This document shows positions 55,030 through 64,000 of a stretch of DNA of 64,000 nucleotides, in pieces; position 1 is the stretch's first letter; each line of letters opens with the position of its first letter. The stretch comes from Bryum argenteum (Eukaryota; Streptophyta; Bryopsida; Bryales; Bryaceae): NCBI GenBank assembly GCA_037043015.1, contig CM073329.1, positions 3,302,648 through 3,366,647 of the forward strand, given 5' to 3'. Below the pieces are notes generated by a model. It was not told where the DNA came from. It did no database searches and saw only the letters and a list, made by a program, of their open reading frames with translations. Both the position numbers and the translations under genes were made by a program.

Positions 55030-55870
55030 CTTCTACAACAAATCAAATACTACAAGTATTAGGGTTTCTTCCACAACAAATCAAATACTACAAGTGTTAG
55101 GGCTTTTTGTACATGATGCTTTTGAAATCCAGTTCCTCTTAAGTAGCAAATCTTAGCCACATGAAGAAGGAAACCACTACTCTTGAGAGCTACTAGATTT
55201 CTACAACTACTATTCTCTTATTGTAGTTAACAATCATTCTAAAATTGAATGGAAACAATTTTGAAATCCTCTATACTTTAAACACTATCTCTTTGGAAAA
55301 ACTAAGGCAGAATTGAGCTTTGTAATTTCATTTAAAGGTCTCATGACCTAACTATGGCGGCGGCAGCAAACCCTAACCACATGAAGAAGCAAACCTTAGC
55401 CTCTACATTCTAAACACTAACTCCTTGAAAAAATGAAGGCACAAATGAGCTCTATGCGGCCTCTAATTCTACTTAAAGGTCTCATGACCTAACTATGGCG
55501 GCGGCAGCAAACCCTAGCCGCCTCTGTTCATCCACTGAAGTCGATGAAAATCATCCCTGTAGATGATTATGGATGATGTCGTAGATGTCATCTTCGACAA
55601 CTTCATAGTCATCATGTTAAACATTTTCATGAACGTCATCTTAGACATCCCTGCAGATATTATCAAAAACATGTGATGATATCTTCAGAGTTTTAACTAC
55701 AACACGTTAATCATAAAAGTTTTTTTGTTTTCTTCCACAACAAATCAAATACCATATGCTTTAAAGTTCTTTTTACAACAAAGCACGTATTGTAAAACAT
55801 AGAGTTTCTTCCACAACAAAGCACGTATTGTAAGACATAGAGTTTCTTCCAAAACAAATCAAATAATCTT
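55030..55870 (+). repeat. Internal duplications of the CACTA element
   Basis: A unit containing AAGGTCTCATGACCTAAC and TGGCGGCGGCAGCAAACC occurs at about 55271-55384 and 55410-55520. A unit of about 40 bases with CCACAACAAATCAAATACTA occurs near 55025 and 55070 and again near 55735. CAACAAAGCACGTATTG occurs twice near 55780 and 55822. Confidence 0.7.
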
Positions 55871-57299
55871 TATTGATAGAAAAGTGTGGAATCACAATTA
55901 TGAGACTATTTATAGTCTCCCATGGTGATAGGCTCTCCTTCCAACTCTTAACTACCTTTTATTTCTGCCCTAACTAACTTTCCAACTAACTTTCCTAATA
56001 CTAATTCTATTCTAGAATTGACTCCTAAACTATATTAAATAGCTACTTTCATAAATTTATATCTCTTGTAAATTTGCTTCAATTTGTATAATATTGGTAG
56101 TTGATGATAGAGTAATGTATAAACTTGCCATTGGACTATAATAATCTAATCTATAAGTAATCAATAATATTTAGTTCCTTCTTGAAGTAAGCCAAAAAAT
56201 ACTGTTTATTGTTTTTATTTTCTTTTTATATTTTTTTTAAGTATTTGAGGATTAAGGGTTATCAGAGACAGACCCTAATCAGAGACCCGCGCCAATGGAG
56301 GACAAGCAGTAAGAGAAGAAGTTGACATTATTCTTAAGAGACCCTTAAGTACTGCCGCTTTTTGGTAAATGACGTCTAGGAGGATGTCGTGCAAAACATC
56401 TTCATAGACATCCCAATAGATGTCTACGCGGACATTCATGCCTGACCGTAGTTATGATAAGTTGGACATCGTGTTAGACATCCGACTAGATGTTGCATGA
56501 CTTGTCAACTCGTCCGACGTGGAGATTTTGTTGCCATGTAGATAAAGCGTTGAAAATAACTTTTTTAATCTATGTCCACACTTTTTTTGAGGATTAAATA
56601 TTCACGAAATTACTTTCACTTCAAAATTCTATTTTTCGGCACCATTGTTATTTTACAGATATAATATTTTTTACATAAATTTTTTTAAATATTTAAATAT
56701 TTTTAAATCATGAAAAAATTACAAAATTATAATATTTCAGTTTATTTGAATATAATAAAAATTTACAAAATAAGTTTTTTATTGGAATATGATTTTTTAT
56801 TTTAATATTATTAAAAAATAGACCAATGAAAAAATAGTGAGAATAGCCTGAAATTAGTATTTTCAATATTGCCATGTCACATAATGATTTAACATTAAAA
56901 ATAATAATAATAATAATAATAAATTTTTAAAAAAATACAAAAGTGTAATTTTTTTTTTCTACTTTTGAAAACCGCTGCCCATTCAGCTACTCTTTTAACA
57001 TTAGAAATGCTTTTTACCCTGTCCAACGGTAAATTTTGGTCGTTTTTACCTTGCTGGTCCAAAATCCCTTGCCAACGTGGCAGTTTGATGTCTATCGGGA
57101 TGTCTTCAAAGACATCCATGTCTTCACCAACATCTTTTTGTTTGGTGATGTCTTCATGCCCCTCCAATCCAAAATGTGCCCGTTAGACGTACAGACATCC
57201 TCCCGTCTTCGAAGACATCTTTTAAGACAGTAAGACATCACAAAATACATTAGACATTACACAAGACATCATAAAAAACAGGGTTTTCTTATAGTGCAA

Positions 57300-57427
57300 T
57301 CTCCACAACTCCGCATGAACCGCCGGCACCATCCACCACTCGAAGCGGACGCGTCAGCCGGCCTCCATCCCATTTGTCCGACTTCCATCTTCACGTGGCC
57401 GACCTTCCTTCGGCATCAGCACTGCCA
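57300..57427 (+). pseudogene. copia linker segment between integrase and RT
   Basis: One frame reads TTRSGRVSRPPSHLSDF, the typical basic linker of plant copia polyproteins just ahead of RT. It confirms that the CACTA element sits inside copia. Confidence 0.75.
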
Positions 57428-59276
57428 GTAAGTGTCCGCTGTCGTGATGACATCAGTTACATGTTGTAAAAAACTAATATAAGTTGATAACCTCATAGTT
57501 TTCCATGTACCTGGTACGTGGTAAATATATGAGTGTATTATTAGATTAAAAATATGTTTTGTGGTGAGAACCACAGTATAGGCTTAGAAGAATGGATAAT
57601 AAATTCTTCGTGACAAGCCTGTATCTTGGAGGCACTGCATCTTGTCACAGTCTGGAGGTAAGAGCGCCGGTTGGTGGCATTATTTCCTGCCGTTTGGTCT
57701 CGCTAGCAGAGCCAAGTCGCGAGCCGATAATGTCGCTCAACGAGTTCAGCGGGATTCGAACCCGGACCGACAGAATGCGGCATCGACTTATCAAGCCAAC
57801 CAACAAAGTCCGCGACTTGGCGATTATATTTGAAGCCGCGACAGATTTATTACGCCATCAGGATACCTTTAAGTCTTAAATGACTTGATGGAGTGAGTTT
57901 TTATTAGATGGAGTTATTTGATGTTGGTTTTAATAGAATGTTAGTGATTATTATTACTCTCAGTCAAAATCCAATCTTTGGATTGATAACTGGGTAGGTA
58001 GAATGTAAAATCAAGTGATAGAATAGTTGTATAAGAGTAATAGAAGTTGATAAGGGAGTAGATGAGGTTGACAATGCAAGCCCAATGGTATAGAAGATGC
58101 CATATGGGCATGGCATGGGGCCTAGGTGGTCCCCTTCTTCTTCTTCCTCCCCTTAGTGTGGTGTGCGGATTTTGAGAGAGTGGTGGGCATTGTGTTTTTG
58201 GAGTTTGGAGATGAGCTTTGAGTATGCTGTAGATGTTGTCATGAGCTTTGTAAAAACCTATCAAGCGTGGTGAGATGAGTTGTAGTGAAGGAGCAACACC
58301 TTTTTGAGTACAAAAAGGTCTGCTGCCATGTATTTTTGATTACCGTGACTTCGAGGAGTCACTACGTTTTGTAAAAACCGTTTCTAAGTGTGATATTTGG
58401 AGGGTTTGTGCATCTTGAGGTTGTGTTTGTAAAAAGCTATCAAGTGTATGATTTGAAGATAGTATGAGGCCGTGGTGCCGATTTGAAGCAGAGAGGGTTT
58501 CTTCCTCTCTTAACATGGGAGCGGTTTTGAGATGATCGTTTTTGATTTGACCTCATAACTTTTGTGTGATCTTTCTGAGAATGAGATTCGGAGGGTTTGT
58601 AATATATCTTGTTAGCTTTCTATAGAGCTATCACGCACTAACTTTGGAGCTTTTGAGTGTAGTTGGCACTCTTTTTAGTGAAGAAAGGTCTGCTGCCTTG
58701 AAAATTTGATCGCCTAACTTCTACTGTCCATAGATTTTTGTGTGATAACCTTCAAAACTTGAGATTTGGTATGCTTGTAGTATGTTTTAGTGGCTTTCTA
58801 TCAACATATTGCTTGCTTGATTCTAATTTCGAATGAAGGTGTAGTGATTAACCAAAGTAAGAGGAAAACCACGGTTAGAGTTTACTTAAACTAACAAAGG
58901 GTATACCAAGGGTATGTCTAGGATAAGGGTCTTATAGAAGAGGGTATAAAAGGGGTTAAGGGTAATTAGAAATAATTACCTTAATCATGTTTGTTTAATA
59001 CTAATTTTAATTAATTAACTTTAACTTTGTTTAATTAACTTAATTAAGGTTAGAGACTAATTAAGATTACAAATTTTAATTAATCGTATTTAGTTTAACT
59101 CATCCTTGTTCAATTACTTCGAATTAATTATGTTAACCTAATGTGAATTAGATTTTTACTTATGACTTCTAAACTAATCTTTTAACTTATATCTGGGAGT
59201 GATTATGTATTGTTTAAGATAACTTTTTTAACATAGTTTAATTATTTCTCCTATTTCTCCACTGACTTAGGTGCAG
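57428..59276. other. Intron-like insertion in copia containing a tRNA-like box
   Basis: It starts GTAAGT and ends TTAGGTGCAG, good splice-site consensus, and separates the copia linker from RT by 1.85 kb. Inside, a sequence matching a polymerase III B box (GGGTTCGAATCCC on the minus strand, about 57752) follows an A-box-like TGGCTTGATAAG, but no full cloverleaf folds. A diverged repeat with AAGGTCTGCTGCC occurs at 58314 and 58685. The origin is unknown. Confidence 0.5.
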
Positions 59277-59358
59277 CTAGAAACCCAGAGTTTTCCTAAG
59301 GCTAATTCTCTCTACCCGACACCGCGATGCCCTTGCTCACCCTAGTTGGCGCTCAGCC

Positions 59359-60824
59359 ATGGAAGATGTGCTCAAGTCTATTTACAAAAATGACACATGG
59401 GACATCGTGCCTCTCCCACCTGGAAAAAACGCAATTACCACTAAATAGGTCTACCGTGTCAAGACGCATGCAGACGGATCTACCGCCAAGCTGAAGGCTC
59501 GGCTCGTGGCACGCAGTTTCCAGCAGCAAGCAGGAACTGAATTCACCGAAACCTTCGCGCCTGTCATCAAATGGAACTCTGTGCGAAGCGTTGTGGCGAT
59601 TGCTGGGCATCGTGGCTGGAAATTGTTTCACCTCGACGTTAAGACGGCATTTCTGAATGGTCGAATTGAAGAGGAGTTGTACGTTACGCCTCCACCGGGT
59701 TTTGCGAGCTCCACCCCTGCTACTCATGCTTGTCGCCTCAAACGAGCACTTTACGGTCTGCGGCAGGCTCCGCGCGCATGGTATTTGACAGTCGATCGCT
59801 ATCTCCAGCGCAAAGGCCTTCAAAAGTCTACAGCAGATTGTAACCTTTACTATTTCAAGGAGAACGGCCTGCTTACGCTCCTATTGCTCTATGTCGACAA
59901 CATCTACATCACTGGCAACCACAACACTGACATCGCGCATATTCGTGCTGCAATTCAAAATGAATTCGAGATGAGTGATCTCGGTCTCCTCGCTTACTCA
60001 TTGGGCATTGAATTCATTTTTCGTCCATCAAGTATTCTGCTCACTCAATGCCAATATATTAGAGAGATACTCTCTGAGTTTGGTCTTACTGATTGTCGAC
60101 CTGCCAAGACTCCTATGGCAGAGAAGCTACAACTCAAACCAGACATGGCGGCACCCCTCACTACCAAAATTCCACTCAGTACCAAAAGATGGTGGGCAAA
60201 TTGATTTACCTTACTCATACAAGGCCGGACATTTCCTTCGCCGTCAGCACCGTTAGCAGATTTATGTGCAAACCTCAAGAGCCCCAGCTTCACGCTGTGA
60301 AGCAGATCTACCGTTACTTGCGCGGTTCCACTGATTCTGCATTGTCGTACAAGCGAGGGGAGGATGATCTACTGTGCAGTTTCACCGACGCAGACTGGGC
60401 TGGCGATCTCCACGATCAAAAACCCACGACAGGATTTGTATTTCTTCTTGGTAGCACTCCAATTACTTGGAACTCTCGCAAACAGCCCACTGTAGCGCTT
60501 TCGTCCACAAAAGCAGAATATATGGCGGTCACTGAAGGTACAAAAGAGGCCATCTGGCTTCGAAGGCTACTTAGAGAGCTCAAAATCCAAAACCTGCAAT
60601 CTGCTACAACTATTCATAGAGATAATCAAGGCAGTATCAATTTAGCGCGGAATCTTGTTTACCACGGACGGACGAAGCACGTGGAGGTAAGACACCACTT
60701 TATAAGAGAAAAATTGTTTTCACGAGAAATTTGCTTGCAATACGTGCCTAGTGGAGATCAAATAGCTCATATTTTTATGAAAGCTCTAGGCAAAGTAGCC
60801 TTTGAGCGACTCAGAGACAATTAG
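59359..60824 (+). pseudogene. copia reverse transcriptase and RNase H
   Basis: RT motifs are AMEDVLKSIYKNDTWDIV, LKARLVARSFQQ, LDVKTAFLNG (catalytic Asp), LYGLRQAPRAWY and LLYVDNIYITG. The family has YVDD; here the second Asp is Asn. A stop codon (TAG) precedes VYRVKTHADG. A frameshift at about 60190 separates RNase H (60200-60824) with FTDADWAGD, SSTKAEYMAV, HRDNQGSINLA and KHVEVRHHFIREK. The RNase H motifs appear intact. Confidence 0.92.
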
Positions 60825-61345
60825 GGTTAATCTCAATTTGTGGAGACGGATTTGTAGAACGACTCACAGTGTGTAGATTGATAGAGAGAGATCTAATGCT
60901 CATAGAAACACTCCTCACCTGATAGAGAGGACAGTACTAATCCAAAATCAACTCCAACAAATCTACTCTAGGCTCTGTAGAGCGATACCTCTAACCCCAA
61001 TTTTTGAGAGAAAATCAAACCCTCGCCCGTCGCTTCCTCATCGATCCTGCATCGATCTCTACAGAAGTTTTGGAACAAATTGAACCAGCTGCAGGAGAAT
61101 CTGGAGCACTTCCTGATGTGTCCCTCACCAGCCATCGCCAAAGAATCTCTAACGCGGCATCCCGCAATTTCTGGAGGACTAAGGGAAAGACCCAGATCCC
61201 AAAGCTCATTGCCTGCCCTAATGGCATTTCTTCAACAGCGTAGCAGAGTGACTCCATCAACCTAAGTGCTCCATCTCTTCCGTTTGCAAATCGCTCTCTG
61301 CCTCTCGTCCAATACTTTGTGCTCGGATCACAGGAGCGAGGGGGG
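60825..61345 (+). other. copia 3' untranslated region with extra ORF and polypurine tract
   Basis: About 520 bases lie between RNase H and the 3' LTR, with a 79-codon open frame (61004-61243, LIDPASISTEVLEQIEP...) of unknown origin. Three other ORFs overlap it, so the frame may be chance. The purine tract GGAGCGAGGGGGG (61333-61345) directly precedes the LTR. Confidence 0.6.
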
Positions 61346-61586
61346 TGTTGGAGAAGAGTATTGACCTGGCAATCTGACGTGATCTCCGTACTGCCTCCTT
61401 ACTGTACCTACAACAGTAGTAACGGCCTAACAACCCAGGTTTGTTAGTGGTCATCCCACTAACTATTAGCACTAATTAGGAGTTATAGTAGCATCAGTAG
61501 AGATGCAGCTCCCTAAGCATGTATTTAAACACCAATTCTGGTCTTATCAATTATCTAGCCTTTGTCTCACTTTGTTGGTTCCCACA
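61346..61586 (+). repeat. copia 3' LTR
   Basis: 241 bp, five differences from the 5' LTR. Ends GGTTCCCACA. Confidence 0.95.
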
Positions 61587-61730
61587 TATCATCATCTTCT
61601 GTGTGAAATCGAAGCGAAGTGGTTATTTTGTTCCAAGCGCAGGTGAGCTACCTATCATAGTGTTCGGTAACTACAAGTAGAAATGGGCCATAAACTCAAT
61701 TAGACCGTTGCACAACCCTAAGAGCGCGCA

Positions 61731-63021
61731 GGACTAAGGGCCGGTTTACACTACGGTGGAGAGGGCCACCGGTTGGTCAAGAATGCTCGCCCAAGACATA
61801 GCTATATGAGGCAAATGGTGGATGTGCCGGAGAAGAGTTAAAGGCAATAAAATATTTCATAACAAGTCTTAACCGGTTATAGTCTAAACACCTAAAGGAG
61901 AAGACCACCGGAGAAGAACAACGGAGAAGTTTGCCGGTGAAGAGAAGCTCACCACATGGTGAAGATTATGTATTATAATATAATCTTAGGGCCGCTTTAC
62001 ACTACGGTAGAGAAGGCCTTCGATCGGTCAAGAATGCTTGGCTAAAACATGGTTATATGAGGCAAATGGTGAATGTTCAAGAATGTTGGCTTAAACATGG
62101 TTATATGAGGCAAATGGTGAATGTGTTGAAGAAGAATTGAAGGCAATATTATACTTCTTGAGTGGTCTTGACTGATTGTAGTCTAAACACTTGAAGAAGA
62201 AGTTTAGCGGAGAACTTCACTTTAAAAACCTATTGGTGAAGACAAGTTCACCAAATGGTGAGAACAATCCATGATGAAAAAACCGTATATTCTTACATGA
62301 ACTTCGTATCAAAAGAGTTCAACACAAATTATGTACAAAGAATCCAAAATGTACATGTATGTATGAAAATTTACTTAAACTTCAAGTCAATTTATCTATG
62401 ACTTGTATTGAGTGATCAAATGTTCATTATTTTTTCAATGTAATCACTTTATTTACTAAAATCAAAATCAAGGTTATAATATTTGTAATCTACCAAATGT
62501 AAAAATCAATATACCTAAAAAGTATCACTACTTATGGGTCCATGATGTGATAGGAAGGTGCTACCACTTCATGTAAAAAATTCAGAGGGGGTTCCATCTC
62601 TCCCAATCAAGAAGATTATGTTATTTCCCCACATGACTTTTCACAATGGCACAGTAGTCCTTTTCCTGTAGAGTCTGAAAAAAGTATGGCCAACTTGCAT
62701 TAACACGCTTTAAATACCAAAAATAGTGATGATCCAACCTTATATTTAATTTGAGAATGAGTTCTCCGGAGGCTCAATTTCTTCTCCGGACAAGAGGCCG
62801 GACAAGAAATTGGTCGTCCGGAGAACTCCATTTCCAAAAAGTGCTGCCACATGGGATGCCATGCCATTTTTTCGTCCATGAATAAAGTTCACCACCGGTG
62901 GGTTCTTCACCTAGTCTAAACACTACCCGGTTAAGAGTTGCACTTTCGACCAATCACAATCAAGTATTACCCTTTATTTCATGACCGGTGGACTTCTCCA
63001 ACGTAGTGTAGACCGACCCTA
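61731..63021. mobile_element. Possible non-autonomous DNA transposon with imperfect terminal repeats
   Basis: The left end AAGGGCCGGTTTACACTACGG(T)GGAGA (split AAGGGCCGGTTT + ACACTACGG) pairs with the right end, whose reverse complement reads TAGGGTCGGTCT + ACACTACGTTGGAGAAG. CCACCGGT follows in both. The 5' section is duplicated directly: about 100 bases from 61737 recur at 61989, and AACATGGTTATATGAGGCAA occurs twice near 62050 and 62093. No transposase and no certain target duplication; hAT-like at best. Confidence 0.6.
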
Positions 63022-63753
63022 AGAGAAGTCAGCCGAACTTTCACGAAAAGCACATACCGCTCTCACTAAAATGGTCAATCGAGAAAATGTCCACCGGTGC
63101 GCCACCTCCGGCTTCAGCAATGTACGAGCAAGGGTGCTTCGGAGTTGAACCCCCACCTTACAGAACCGAGATACTGACATCAAACCTGGCTGCGTTGATC
63201 CGGTAGGTGCCATTAGGCTACGCTTAGTCACTTGATGAAAAACGAATACTGCACTATCCCTCGGGAGAACCCACACTCTCGCAGACAATACACAGTTTTG
63301 CCTCCATGGATGTAACATAATCATCTCAAATAAGAGCACACGCAGGCACCCATTAACGGCGAGAAATTCAGCTAATTCTGCACTTCTATAAAGGTAGGAC
63401 CAGTGAACTTGGAACTTGAAAAAACCAGTCACAAAACGACAACATGGAGGGATGACATAACGAAAGATTCGCATACAGGTGGCACAACTTGGAGGTGTTA
63501 TCAATTAGTACAAGAAAGAAATAGCGCGGCCTTTAGTAGACAATAACCTGCTTGTATAATACAAGAAGAAAATAGGACGCAACAACAGAGAGAGCCACTA
63601 TGAACATTCTATCGCATAATAATTCATCAGTTATATTCATGTGATACAAATGGGAGGGGGGTTGACTGTCTACCATTTCAATTTGGCTCGTAAAATACCT
63701 GGAATAAAGGAAGACTCGGACTACTCCTCCACTCGGACTACTCCTCGGAGCAG
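63022..63753. other. Non-coding, probably the 3' flank of the phospholipase D gene
   Basis: A minus-strand 161-codon ORF (63019-63504) has no domain and starts inside low-quality context. I do not call it a gene. Confidence 0.45.
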
Positions 63754-64000
63754 TCAGTGGAATATCTGCGACGAGGCGTAGTATTCACTTTCCTTGAACA
63801 CAGGCCTCAAATCCTCCTCCGCCATGAAACTGAGAGGGAAAAATACTAAGTGGCCATTAATGGCATCTATACAATTGTGATCAGGCTGTTGATCCTCGGG
63901 TGTTGCTGTTGCAGCAGCCACAGGAGACTTGCAGGTACCAATGCCCAGATCAATGGTGTTGTGGCCAATCTTGTCCTTCCGCAACGAGACGGTTTGACGA
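63754..64000 (-). CDS. Phospholipase D of the PXPH (zeta) type, C-terminal end (partial)
   Basis: The last exon only, continuing beyond the window. The frame is open from the window edge (…VSLRKDKIGHNTIDLGIG) to the stop at 63754-63756. The end GHLVFFPLSFMAEEDLRPVFKESEYYASSQIFH (here as separate motifs: GHLVFFPLSF, EEDLRPVF, SEYYAS) closely follows the conserved C-terminus of plant PLD zeta proteins, which carry PX and PH domains and make phosphatidic acid at membranes. The catalytic HKD motifs lie upstream, outside the window, so activity cannot be judged. The identification rests on remembered family ends. Confidence 0.75.
   Translation of the reverse strand, partial: RQTVSLRKDKIGHNTIDLGIGTCKSPVAAATATPEDQQPDHNCIDAINGHLVFFPLSFMAEEDLRPVFKESEYYASSQIFH

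Larger units (their letters stand above)
53572..57296. mobile_element. Non-autonomous CACTA (En/Spm-type) transposon
   Basis: It starts CACTATAAGAAACC and ends GGTTTTCTTATAGTG, the standard CACTA terminus. It is flanked by the 3-bp duplication CAA (53569-53571 and 57297-57299). Both subterminal regions carry many copies of GATGTCTT/AAGACATC in both orientations, as expected for binding sites of the TNPA-type subunit. The 3.7 kb interior has no long ORF and no transposase signature, so it depends on a partner in trans. Internal tandem repeats and G/C-box-like ACGT motifs occur at 53890-54010. Confidence 0.93.
44305..61586 (+). mobile_element. Ty1/copia LTR retrotransposon, decayed and carrying nested insertions
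   Basis: 241-bp LTRs with TG...CA ends (44305-44545 and 61346-61586) differ at five positions. A primer-binding site TGGTATCAGAGC, complementary to initiator tRNA-Met, lies directly behind the 5' LTR. A purine tract lies before the 3' LTR. The coding order is gag, protease, integrase, RT, RNase H, as in Ty1/copia. Four insertions split it: the gypsy element (44586-50137), an AT-rich piece (about 51320-51920), a CACTA element (53572-57296) and an intron-like piece (about 57428-59276). Flanks are TATAT and TATCA, so no perfect 5-bp duplication remains. Stops, frameshifts and an altered RT active site make it inactive. Confidence 0.93.

Noticed and set aside
57690-57850. Possible tRNA gene on the minus strand (GGGTTCGAATCCC)
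   Set aside because: A B box is present, but I could not pair an acceptor stem or find a normal anticodon arm; kept only as a tRNA-like note.
44300-61591. Perfect 5-bp target duplication for the copia element
   Set aside because: Flanks read TATAT and TATCA; only the first three bases agree, so no duplication is claimed.
63019-63504. 161-codon minus-strand ORF
   Set aside because: No domain, unusual composition and no splice or promoter context; partly overlaps the preceding mobile element end.

Overview
This is a 64 kb piece of plant nuclear DNA, gene-poor and transposon-rich. Plant origin is supported by a plastid MinE gene with a candidate transit-peptide exon, an A-type plant cytochrome P450, a broken copy of the chloroplast-positioning gene CHUP1, and the last exon of a PXPH-type phospholipase D, together with GT-AG introns, Ty3 and Ty1 type LTR retrotransposons, a CACTA element and Stowaway-like MITEs. 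Nothing here fixes the lineage. The gene set would suit a bryophyte, but that is only a guess.

Layout. From 1 to 6 kb there are an inverted-repeat copy of a dispersed sequence, a repeat-rich YGEQ-type ORF (minus strand), a CHUP1 pseudogene (about 2.75-3.28 kb) and a 9-bp minisatellite. MINE lies at 6.24-8.04 kb (plus strand, two exons). A three-exon P450 gene lies at 10.2-12.1 kb (minus strand) with a good TATA box. From 12.5 to 26 kb the sequence is mostly non-coding: small palindromic MITEs, dispersed repeats, a purine-rich repeat and a run of 46 T. A probable multi-exon minus-strand gene of unknown function occupies about 26.3-28.3 kb.

From 28.63 to 37.17 kb there is a Tc1/mariner-type element with inverted repeats of about 580 bp, split by a 5.86 kb piggyBac element at an exact TTAA. 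Both transposases look dead: the Tc1 catalytic Glu reads Lys, and the piggyBac ORF has two in-frame stops. From 37.2 to 44.3 kb there are degenerate repeats, a foldback of about 1 kb at 40.8-41.8 kb, and a GC-rich inverted-repeat pair. From 44.3 to 61.6 kb a Ty1/copia element (241-bp LTRs) has been opened by a Ty3/gypsy chromovirus-type element just behind its primer-binding site, by a 3.7 kb non-autonomous CACTA element, and by two AT-rich or intron-like insertions. From 61.7 to 63.0 kb there is a small DNA element with imperfect terminal repeats. The window ends inside the 3' end of a phospholipase D zeta-like gene (minus strand).

The intact host genes are unrelated (plastid division, oxidative metabolism, lipid signalling) and form no shared pathway. 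The main interest is the order of nested insertions, which can be read almost to the base from target-site duplications, and several element-internal structures: three-unit inverted repeats, an accessory ORF pair in piggyBac, a palindromic promoter, and TCP-like palindromes in the gypsy LTR.
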